Made by a program: the position numbers and the translations under genes. The notes beneath the pieces were generated by a model. The model saw only the letters and a program-made list of their open reading frames with translations, searched no databases and was not told the DNA's origin. Positions 57,198 to 64,000 of a stretch of DNA of 64,000 bases are shown piece after piece. The stretch is from Aquabacterium sp. OR-4 (GTDB lineage: Bacteria > Pseudomonadota > Gammaproteobacteria > Burkholderiales > Burkholderiaceae_C): NCBI RefSeq assembly GCF_025290835.2, contig NZ_JAOCQD020000003.1, forward strand, positions 1 to 64,000. The letters are read 5' to 3'. Within the stretch, counting starts at the first letter, position 1. Each line of letters starts with the position of its first letter.

Positions 57198-59756
57198 ATG
57201 CAAAAGAATTTTCCTGAAGGCTTTCTCTGGGGCGTGGCCACCGCCGCGCACCAGGTGGAGGGCGGCAACGACAACTGCGACACCTGGGCCGAGGAATGGG
57301 CCGAGGGCTCGCCCTATGTCGACAAGAGCGGCGAGGCCATCGACCACTACCGCCGCTTTCGCGACGACATCGCGCTGATCGCCTCGCTGGGCCTGAAGGC
57401 CTACCGCTTCTCGGTGGAATGGGCCCGCGTCGAGCCGCGCGAGGGCGAGTTCAGCGCCGAGGCGCTGGCGCACTACCGCGCGGTGGTCGATGCCTGCGTC
57501 GAGCACGGCCTCGAGCCGGTGGTCACGCTGCACCACTTCACCTCGCCCCAGTGGCTGATGCCGCTGGGCGGCTGGCGCGGCGAGCGCACGCCAATGCTGT
57601 TTGCGCGTTATGTCGAGCAGGTCATGCCGGCGCTGGGCCCGGCGGTCAGGCGCGTCGTCACGCTCAACGAATGCAACATCGGCGTGCTGCTGCAGAACAT
57701 GTTCGCGTCGCTGGGTTTCGTGCCGCCCATCGGCGTGGACGTGAAGAGCTGGCGCGCGCCGGGCTGGCGCAACAGCGCGGCCAAGGCCTGCGGCACCGAT
57801 GCGGCCACCTACTGCGCCTTCCAGATGGCCGGTGACGAGCGCGGCGTGGCCACCATCTCGGCCGCCCACGTGGCCGCCCGCGCGGTGATCCGCCGGGTGG
57901 CGCCGCAGGTGCAGGTGGGCCTGGCGCTGGCGCTGAGCCAGCCCCAGGTGGCCCCCGGCGGCGAGGCGCAGGCGGCGAAGATGTGGCACGGCAACTTCCG
58001 CCAGTGGCTGCCGGCCATCGAAGGCGACGACTTCTTCGCGCTGCAGAACTACACCCGCGAGATCTATGGCCCCGAAGGCCAGGTGCCGCCGCCACCCGGC
58101 AGCGAGTCGACCGGCGCGCGCTACGAGTTCGCGCCCCAGGCCATCGCCTCGGTCGCGCGCCGCGTCGCGCACGAGCTCAAGCTGCCCATCCTGATCACCG
58201 AGAACGGCTACTGCGGCGACGACGACGCGCGCCGCATCGCGTTCATCCAGCAGGCACTGGCCGGCCTGCATGCGGCCATCGACGACGGTGTGCCGCTGAT
58301 CGGCTACACCTACTGGACGGCCTTCGACAACTTCGAGTGGGTGTTCGGCTATGCCATGCGCTTCGGCCTGGTGGCGGTGGACCGCGCCACCCAGCAGCGC
58401 AGCCCCAAGCCCAGCGCCCAGGTGCTGGGCGCCATCGCCCGCGCCAACGCGCTGCCCGACGGCATCTTGATCGAGCCGCAGCCCGGCACTTCGCAGGAAC
58501 TGGCCATGGACCATGTCTACACCCCGCCCGCCGCCGAGCCCGGCACGGTGTTCACCAACGTGCGCATCTTCGACGGCAGCGGCAGTGCGCCCTTTGCCGC
58601 CGAGCTGCGCGTGGACGGCCGCCGCATCACGGCCATCGGCGCCAGCGTGTCGCACGACAACGCCCGGGTGATCGACGGCCAGGGCGGCGTGCTGATGCCC
58701 GGCCTCACCGAGGCCCATGCCCACCTCACCTGGCCTACCAGCGTGGAGAAGTTCGTGCCCGGCATGAGCCTGCCGCCCGAGGAGCTGACGCTGACCGCCG
58801 CGCGCAACGCCCGCATCCTGCTGGACCACGGCTTCACCAGCGCCTACTCGGCCGGCGCCCTGGGCAAGCGCATCGAGCCGGCGCTCAAGGAGATGATCGA
58901 CAGCGGCGGCATGCCCGGCCCGCGCCTGGTGGCGTCGTCCGTCGAGCGCGAGCCGCCCAGCGACGGCACGCTGCTGGACCCCGGCAAGGTCGACGAGCAC
59001 GGCGCCGGCCCGGCCAACGTGGCGGCCTTCGTCAAGGGCTGCAGCGACATCGGCGCCAAGGCGGTGAAGTTCCTGATCTCGGGCGAGAGCGCGCTCAAGC
59101 CCGGCGCGTCGCTGGAGCTGCTCTACACCGATGAGGAGCTGATGGCCGCCGGCCTGGCGGCACGCGAGCACGACGTCTGGCTCACCGGCCATGCCCACGC
59201 GGCCGCGGCCGTGAAGATCGGCGTGAAGGCGGGCTTTCGCGTGCTGTACCACTGCACCTATGCCGACGAGGAGGCGCTGGATCTGCTGGAGTCGGTCAAG
59301 GACAGCATCTTCATCGCCCCCAGCATCGGCATCATCCAGGCCACGCTCGACGCCACGCCGCCGCCGCACTTCGACATGACCCACATGAAGCAGGACGCGG
59401 CCCTGGTGCTCGAGACCCAGAAGAAGCTGGTGCCCGAGCTGCGCCGCCGCGGCCTGCGCCTGCTGCCGGGCGGCGACTACGGCTTTCCGTTCAACCCGAA
59501 CGGCCGCAACGCGCGCGACCTGGCGCTGTGGGTCGAGCACTTCGGCTACACGCCCGCCGAGGCCCTGCACGCGGCCACCGCCCTGGGCGGCCAGATCATG
59601 GGCATGGGCGACGAGCTGGGCCAGCTCAAGCCCGGCTATCTGGCCGACCTGCTGCTGGTGGACGGCGACCCGACCGCCAATGTCGCCATCCTGCAGAACA
59701 AGCACCACCTGAAGGCCATCATGAAGGACGGCCGCTTCCACAAGGCCCCGCACTGA
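57198..59756 (+). CDS. Fusion of GH1 beta-glucosidase and imidazolonepropionase-like amidohydrolase
   Basis: 852 residues in one frame. Residues 1-430 are a GH1 beta-glucosidase: FPEGFLWGVATAAHQVEGG, acid/base Glu158 in LNECN (usual NEP) and nucleophile Glu335 in ITENGY. Residues 445-852 are an amidohydrolase: GLTEAHAHLTW with metal ligands His507 and His509, TGHAHAAAAVKIG, YHCTYADEEAL, and GGDYGFPF. No stop lies between; an internal ATG at residue 437 could once have been a separate start. Both halves are normal length and look active. No signal peptide. The GH1 half should remove glucose; the other half's substrate (amide, lactone or ring product) is unknown. ATG 57168 is an alternative start. 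Confidence 0.88.
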   Translation: MQKNFPEGFLWGVATAAHQVEGGNDNCDTWAEEWAEGSPYVDKSGEAIDHYRRFRDDIALIASLGLKAYRFSVEWARVEPREGEFSAEALAHYRAVVDACVEHGLEPVVTLHHFTSPQWLMPLGGWRGERTPMLFARYVEQVMPALGPAVRRVVTLNECNIGVLLQNMFASLGFVPPIGVDVKSWRAPGWRNSAAKACGTDAATYCAFQMAGDERGVATISAAHVAARAVIRRVAPQVQVGLALALSQPQVAPGGEAQAAKMWHGNFRQWLPAIEGDDFFALQNYTREIYGPEGQVPPPPGSESTGARYEFAPQAIASVARRVAHELKLPILITENGYCGDDDARRIAFIQQALAGLHAAIDDGVPLIGYTYWTAFDNFEWVFGYAMRFGLVAVDRATQQRSPKPSAQVLGAIARANALPDGILIEPQPGTSQELAMDHVYTPPAAEPGTVFTNVRIFDGSGSAPFAAELRVDGRRITAIGASVSHDNARVIDGQGGVLMPGLTEAHAHLTWPTSVEKFVPGMSLPPEELTLTAARNARILLDHGFTSAYSAGALGKRIEPALKEMIDSGGMPGPRLVASSVEREPPSDGTLLDPGKVDEHGAGPANVAAFVKGCSDIGAKAVKFLISGESALKPGASLELLYTDEELMAAGLAAREHDVWLTGHAHAAAAVKIGVKAGFRVLYHCTYADEEALDLLESVKDSIFIAPSIGIIQATLDATPPPHFDMTHMKQDAALVLETQKKLVPELRRRGLRLLPGGDYGFPFNPNGRNARDLALWVEHFGYTPAEALHAATALGGQIMGMGDELGQLKPGYLADLLLVDGDPTANVAILQNKHHLKAIMKDGRFHKAPH

Positions 59757-59837
59757 GATGGATCACCGCCTGCCTACGGGCCGGGCCGCGGGCGCCGGCC
59801 CCGCTGCGGCTGAACCCCTCGCATCGACGGCCGCCGG

Positions 59838-60968
59838 ATGAAAAACAACGCCCGCCCACTGCGGCGCGCGCTGGCGATGGCCGCGCTGGCAAAGGCTGCA
59901 CTGGCAATCGCCGCGCTGCTGGGCCTGGCGGCACGGGCCGGCGCGGCCGGCCCGCCGCCCGACCGGCCGCCGGCGCCCGCGCTGTCACCCGCCGCCGAGC
60001 GGGTGCTGGCCACGGTGCATGAAGATCTGCGCCCGCTGGCGCGGCGCTTCCTGGCCGCGCCGCCGCCACCGCCGCTCAGTGCCACCAGCCTGCCGGCGCT
60101 GCGCGGCATGAAGTTCATGCTGCCGCCGCAGCTGGCCGAGCCCGCGCCGCAGACCCTGCGCATCGACGGCCCGGCCGGTGCGCGCGCGCTGAGCCTGCAT
60201 GTGGTGGGCGAGCGTGCGGCCACCGCCAAGCCGGTGCTGCTGTACCTGCATGGCGGCGGCTTCGTGTCGGGCGCGCCGGCGATGGATGTGCGGCAGCTGC
60301 AGGACATCGCGCTGGCGGTGGACTGCATCGTCGTCAGCGTTGGCTACCGCCTGGCGCCCGAGACCGTGCACCCCGGCGCGCTGGAGGACAACCTGGCCGC
60401 GCTGCAGTGGCTGCGTGCCCACGCCGCCGAGCTGGGCGGCGACCCCACCCGCATGGCCGTGCTGGGCGGCAGCGCCGGCGGCGGCCATGCGGCGATGCTG
60501 AGCCTGGCCATGCGCGACCGCGGCCTGCCGCCGCTGCGCATGCAGGTGCTCATCTACCCGATGCTCGACGACCGCAGCGGCAGCAGCCAGGCCGTGCCGG
60601 CGCCGTTTGGCAACATGATGTGGAACGAGGCTGCCAACCGCTTCGGCTGGAGCGCGCTGCTGGGCGTGCCGGCCGGCTCGCCGCAGGTGCCCGATGGCGC
60701 CGTGCCGGCGCGGGCGCCCTCGGTGACCGGGCTGCCGCCCACCTTCATTGGCGTTGGCAGCATCGACCTGTTCCTGCCCGAGAACCTGCGCTTTGCCGAG
60801 CGGCTGATGGCGGCCTCGGTGCCCACCGAGCTGCTGGTGGTGCCGGGCGGCTTCCACGGCTTCGACATGGTCGCGCGCGACACCCCGGTGGCGCGCGAAT
60901 TCACCCAACGCTGGCAGGCCGCGCTGCGGCGTGCCTTGGCCCCCCACCCTCAACCCGCATCGCCATGA
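59838..60968 (+). CDS. Exported HSL-type esterase
   Basis: 376 residues. A long signal peptide (ALAKAALAIAALLGLAARAGA) leads to an alpha/beta hydrolase with HGGGF, GYRLAPE and GGSAGGG (nucleophile Ser; the usual GDSAGG is GGSAGG here), an Asp in IGVGSIDLFLPE and the catalytic His in GGFHGFD. Likely periplasmic, possibly taking acetyl, feruloyl or similar ester groups off the glycoside. Its stop overlaps the next start by four bases (ATGA), and the next enzyme is again an exported hydrolase. Confidence 0.88.
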   Translation: MKNNARPLRRALAMAALAKAALAIAALLGLAARAGAAGPPPDRPPAPALSPAAERVLATVHEDLRPLARRFLAAPPPPPLSATSLPALRGMKFMLPPQLAEPAPQTLRIDGPAGARALSLHVVGERAATAKPVLLYLHGGGFVSGAPAMDVRQLQDIALAVDCIVVSVGYRLAPETVHPGALEDNLAALQWLRAHAAELGGDPTRMAVLGGSAGGGHAAMLSLAMRDRGLPPLRMQVLIYPMLDDRSGSSQAVPAPFGNMMWNEAANRFGWSALLGVPAGSPQVPDGAVPARAPSVTGLPPTFIGVGSIDLFLPENLRFAERLMAASVPTELLVVPGGFHGFDMVARDTPVAREFTQRWQAALRRALAPHPQPASP

Positions 60969-61897
60969 GCCTGCCCCGCAAACTCCGTTGTTCCGTCATC
61001 ACGGCCGTGGCCTGCGCCGCGCTCGGCCAGGCCGGCAGCGCCCAGGCCGCCGAGGGCGGGCCGCCGCGCCATGTCTTCCGCACCGTGCCCGCCACGCCCA
61101 TGGCCCTGCCGGCCGCGCTGGCGTTTGGCGGCCCGGCCAGCGGCCCGGCGTTCCAGTGGACCGGCCTGGGCCAGGAGCGCATCCTGCGCAATGTGCAGCG
61201 CCCGCAGCTGTTTGCCGTGCGGCCGGCCACCGGCAAGGCCAATGGCCGGGCCGTGCTGGTGGTGCCGGGCGGCGGCTACCGCTTCGTGGCCATCGAGAAC
61301 GAAGGCCTGCCCATTGCGCGCCGGCTGGCCGACCAGGGCTTCACGGCCTTCGTGCTGGTCTACCGCGTCAAGCCCACGCCGGTGGTCGATGCCGACTTTG
61401 CCGCCGAGGTCAATGCCGAGATCGCCCAGCGTTTTGCCCCCGGTGCGCCCAAGGCCGCCGACGACCTCGCGCCGCACGGCCCGGCGGTGGAAGACGCCAG
61501 GGCGGCCATGGCCTGGCTGAAGGCCCACGCCACCGAGCAGGGCTTTGACGCCCAGCGCCTGGGCTACATCGGCTTCTCGGCCGGGGCCCGCAGCGGCCGC
61601 GCGCTGGTGAGCCAGGCCAGCGCCGCCGAAATGCCCGACACGCTGGCGCTGATCTACGGCGGCTTCTACGCCACCCAGCCGCGCCAGCCGGTGCCGCCGC
61701 TGTTTCTCGCCCAGGCCGCCGACGACCCGCTGTTTCCGCCCGACGGCTTCGACATCGTGCACAACTGGCGCCAGGCCGGCCAGCGCGTGGAGCTGCATCT
61801 GTACGAACGCGGCGGCCATGGCTTTGGCTCGATGCCGCGCGGCACCACGGCCGACGCCTGGCTGGACGCCTACCTTGGCTGGCTGAACCGGCAGTGA
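60965..61897 (+). CDS. Exported alpha/beta hydrolase (acetyl-esterase type)
   Basis: 310 residues with a signal peptide (VITAVACAALGQAGSAQA). PGGGYRFVAIENEG is the oxyanion-hole type seen in acetylxylan-esterase-like and endo-1,4-xylanase-related hydrolases; the nucleophile is the Ser in GFSAGA, and the His is in GGHGFG with a preceding Asp in QAADDPLFP. It probably acts in the periplasm on acylated sugars. Overlaps the previous and the next gene (ATGA, GTGA). Confidence 0.88.
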   Translation: MSLPRKLRCSVITAVACAALGQAGSAQAAEGGPPRHVFRTVPATPMALPAALAFGGPASGPAFQWTGLGQERILRNVQRPQLFAVRPATGKANGRAVLVVPGGGYRFVAIENEGLPIARRLADQGFTAFVLVYRVKPTPVVDADFAAEVNAEIAQRFAPGAPKAADDLAPHGPAVEDARAAMAWLKAHATEQGFDAQRLGYIGFSAGARSGRALVSQASAAEMPDTLALIYGGFYATQPRQPVPPLFLAQAADDPLFPPDGFDIVHNWRQAGQRVELHLYERGGHGFGSMPRGTTADAWLDAYLGWLNRQ

Positions 61898-64000
61898 GCC
61901 GGGTCCGGCAGCTCCTGGCCCAGCTGAGCCTGGGCGAGAAGGCCGGTCTGATGGCCAACGCCAATGCCGCCGTGCCCCGCCTCGGCCTGCCCGCCTACGA
62001 CCACTGGACCGAGGCATTGCATGGCCTGGTGGCGGCGGGCGAGTCGGCGGTGGTCTACCCGGCGCCCATCGCGCTGGCCGCTGGTTTTGACGCCGCGCTG
62101 CTGCACACCATCGGCCAGCAGATCGCCACCGATGGGCGCCGCGCCCACGCCCGTGCGCTGCAACGCAGCCCGGGTGGCACGGGTGGCACGGGCATGTCCG
62201 AGGGCCTGTGCTTCATGGCCCCCAACCTCAACATCCTGCGCGATCCGCGCTGGGGGCGGGGCCAGGAGACCCTGGGCGAAGACCCGCAGCTCACCGCCCA
62301 GCTGGGCGTGGCCCTGATCCGCGGCCTGCAGGCCGGCGACCAGGCCTGTGCCGTGGCCAAGCACTTTGCGGTGCACAGCGGGCCCGAGCCGCTGCGTTTC
62401 AGCTTCGATGCCCAGGTCAGTGCCTACGACCTGAGCGACACCTACCTGCCGGCCTTTCGCGCCGCCGTGGTGGACGGGCAGGTGGGCGGCCTGATGACGG
62501 TCTACAACGCCGTCAACGGCCAGCCGGGTGCGGCCCATGCGGGCCTGGTGCGCGACATGGCGCGCTCGGCCTGGGGCTTCCAGGGCTTTGTGATGTCCGA
62601 CTGCAATGCCGTGCGCTTTCTGCACAGCCGGCACCAGCATGTGGCCAGCGAGGCCGAGGCCGTGGCCGCCGCAGTGCGCAGCGGCATGGACACCGAGCTG
62701 TACGCCGGCCCGGTGCCGGCCGCTGCCGCCTACCTCGACGCCGTGGCCGCCGGCCTGCTGACCGAAGCCCAGCTCGACACCGCACTGGCACGCAGCCTGG
62801 CCGTGCGCGAGCGCCTGGGCGTGCTGCATGCCGCTGACGCCGCGGCGGCGGCGCCAGGCCCGGCCCCAAGCACAGGCCCAGGCGCAACCCCGGACGCAGC
62901 CCACGCCGAGGCCGCGCTGCGCGCCGCGCAGCAGGGCCTGGTGCTGCTCAAGAACAACGGCCTGCTGCCGCTGGCGCCCGGCATCGCGCGCATTGCCGTG
63001 GTGGGGCCGCTGGCCGACGACCTCGAGTCGATGCTGGGCAACTACCACGGCCAGCCCACCGGCGGCCTCACGCCGCTGCAGGCCCTGGGGCAGCGCTTTG
63101 CGCAGGCCGAGTTCATCCACGCCCGGGGCGCCAACGTGCCCATGACGCCGCAGGACCTGCCGACGGCCCTGCTCAGCAGCGACGACGGCCAGCCCGGCCT
63201 GAGCGCCCAGCGCCATGCCGGCTTCGGCCCGGCGGGCGAGCCGGTGGCGCGCTGGGTGGATGCGCAGGCCCGCTGGTTTGGCCGTGCGGGCCAGGGCTTT
63301 ACCCGCTGGACCGGCTGGCTGACCGTGCCCGAGAGCGGCCGCTGGCACCTTGGCAGCCACGGCACCGGTGCCTGCCGCATGTGGCTCGACGAGCAACTGC
63401 TGGCCGACGACGCCCACCCGCATGCGCCGGCCGACTGCCTGGCCGCGCTCGACCTGGTGCAGGGCCAGCGCCTGCGGCTGCGGTTCGAGGTCATGGGCAT
63501 GCCCATGGGCTTCAGCCGGCTGGTGGGCTATCGCGAGGCGCCGGGCGCCTTGCAGCAGGCCGAAGCCGCGATGGCCCAGGCCGATCTGGTGCTGGCCTTC
63601 GTGGGCCTGAACGGGCGGCTGGAAGGCGAAGACCTGCCCGTGTGCCTGCCCGGCTTTGAAGGCGGCGACCGCCAGACCCTGGCGCTGCCCGCCGAGCAGC
63701 AGCTGCTGCTGGCGGCCGTGCGCCGCAGCGGCAAGCCCTGGGCCGCCGTGCTGATGGCCGGCGGCGCGGTGTCGGACGACGGCCTGGACGCGGCCGACGC
63801 CCTGCTGCACGCCTGGTATCCCGGCCAGGCGGGCGGCACGGCCATCGCCCAGGTGCTGGCGGGCGATGTCAACCCGGGTGGGCGCATGCCGGTGACCACC
63901 TACCGCGAGCTGGCCGATCTGCCGCCCTTCGAGAGCTACGCGATGGCGGGGCGCACCTACCGCTACTACCGGGGCCGGCCGCGCTATCCCTTTGGCCATG
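61894..64000 (+). CDS. Glycoside hydrolase family 3 enzyme with PA14 insert, 3' end outside the window
   Basis: At least 702 residues, start GTG overlapping the preceding stop (GTGA). The barrel has DHWTEALHGLV, PRWGRGQETLGEDP, VAKHFAVHSG and the nucleophile Asp236 in GFVMSDCNAV. A PA14-like insert at about residues 440-545 (RWTGWLTVPESGRWHL) is typical of beta-xylosidase/beta-glucosidase GH3 enzymes of the XylA/BglX-related kind. The window ends at FGHG, just before the C-terminal FnIII domain. No signal peptide, so cytoplasmic. It closes the sugar-releasing operon as far as visible. Confidence 0.92.
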   Translation, partial: MSRVRQLLAQLSLGEKAGLMANANAAVPRLGLPAYDHWTEALHGLVAAGESAVVYPAPIALAAGFDAALLHTIGQQIATDGRRAHARALQRSPGGTGGTGMSEGLCFMAPNLNILRDPRWGRGQETLGEDPQLTAQLGVALIRGLQAGDQACAVAKHFAVHSGPEPLRFSFDAQVSAYDLSDTYLPAFRAAVVDGQVGGLMTVYNAVNGQPGAAHAGLVRDMARSAWGFQGFVMSDCNAVRFLHSRHQHVASEAEAVAAAVRSGMDTELYAGPVPAAAAYLDAVAAGLLTEAQLDTALARSLAVRERLGVLHAADAAAAAPGPAPSTGPGATPDAAHAEAALRAAQQGLVLLKNNGLLPLAPGIARIAVVGPLADDLESMLGNYHGQPTGGLTPLQALGQRFAQAEFIHARGANVPMTPQDLPTALLSSDDGQPGLSAQRHAGFGPAGEPVARWVDAQARWFGRAGQGFTRWTGWLTVPESGRWHLGSHGTGACRMWLDEQLLADDAHPHAPADCLAALDLVQGQRLRLRFEVMGMPMGFSRLVGYREAPGALQQAEAAMAQADLVLAFVGLNGRLEGEDLPVCLPGFEGGDRQTLALPAEQQLLLAAVRRSGKPWAAVLMAGGAVSDDGLDAADALLHAWYPGQAGGTAIAQVLAGDVNPGGRMPVTTYRELADLPPFESYAMAGRTYRYYRGRPRYPFGH

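Noticed and set aside
55575..59753. A 1,392-residue open frame on the minus strand
   Set aside because: It mirrors the transporter and GH1-amidohydrolase genes and has no domain; long antisense frames are expected at 70% GC.

Overview
The window is about 70% GC throughout, densely coded and rich in short operons. The gene content (AhcY-MetF behind an SAH riboswitch, dapF-DUF484-xerC-rlmI, PurT, GlmS, PEP-CTERM protein, PPK2) points to a betaproteobacterium of the order Burkholderiales, probably the Rubrivivax/Leptothrix/Roseateles side. This placement rests on protein style and gene order only. No tRNA, rRNA or CRISPR array was seen.

Layout. 1-6.4 kb: the end of a Kup potassium transporter, a LysE-type exporter, a GNAT remnant and a large receptor-like Ser/Thr kinase. 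6.5-9 kb: a GFA-type protein, then a graveyard of gene relics (a partial second copy of the metF 3' end joined to an acyl-CoA dehydrogenase tail) and a lipoprotein with a VWA domain. 8.9-13.5 kb (minus strand): ahcY-metF under an SAH riboswitch, a Tat-type exported protein and PPK2. 13.6-24.4 kb: HAD phosphatase, response-regulator diguanylate cyclase, AraC regulator with a divergent aldo/keto reductase, YcaQ-like glycosylase, PurT, MBL hydrolase, a CheX-like/CheY pair and MetK. 24.5-32.8 kb: two lipid A-type acyltransferases, DapF, DUF484, XerC, RlmI, an Lrp-type regulator and GlmS.

Just downstream of glmS (23 bp after the stop) the sequence turns AT-rich and shows three repeats of the TnsB-binding type behind a TGT terminus. 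This is what one end of a Tn7-like transposon at its attachment site should look like; no transposase is in the window. Next come a SUV3-type RNA helicase, a PEP-CTERM protein, an ECF sigma factor with a second Ser/Thr kinase-TPR protein, and a DnaQ-like exonuclease.

From 41 kb to the right edge the window is one large accessory catabolic region. A NodD/NahR-type LysR gene is divergent from an operon of GlcG-like protein, ACMSD-like amidohydrolase, two-domain extradiol/VOC dioxygenase, FAH-family hydrolase, flavin monooxygenase and HSL-type esterase. A sugar-releasing block follows: exported GH3, TonB-dependent receptor, GH106-like rhamnosidase, GPH-type sugar symporter, an unusual GH1-amidohydrolase fusion, two exported esterases and a second GH3. 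A palindrome ATCCA-N5-TGGAT (a LysR-type ATC-N9-GAT box) occurs both at the lysR/operon junction and ahead of the TonB receptor gene, which suggests one regulon. The simplest reading, an inference, is a pathway that takes up a rhamnosyl-glucosyl phenolic such as a flavonoid glycoside, strips acyl and sugar groups and opens the aromatic ring. In composition the first operon recalls the naringenin (fde) operon of Herbaspirillum.
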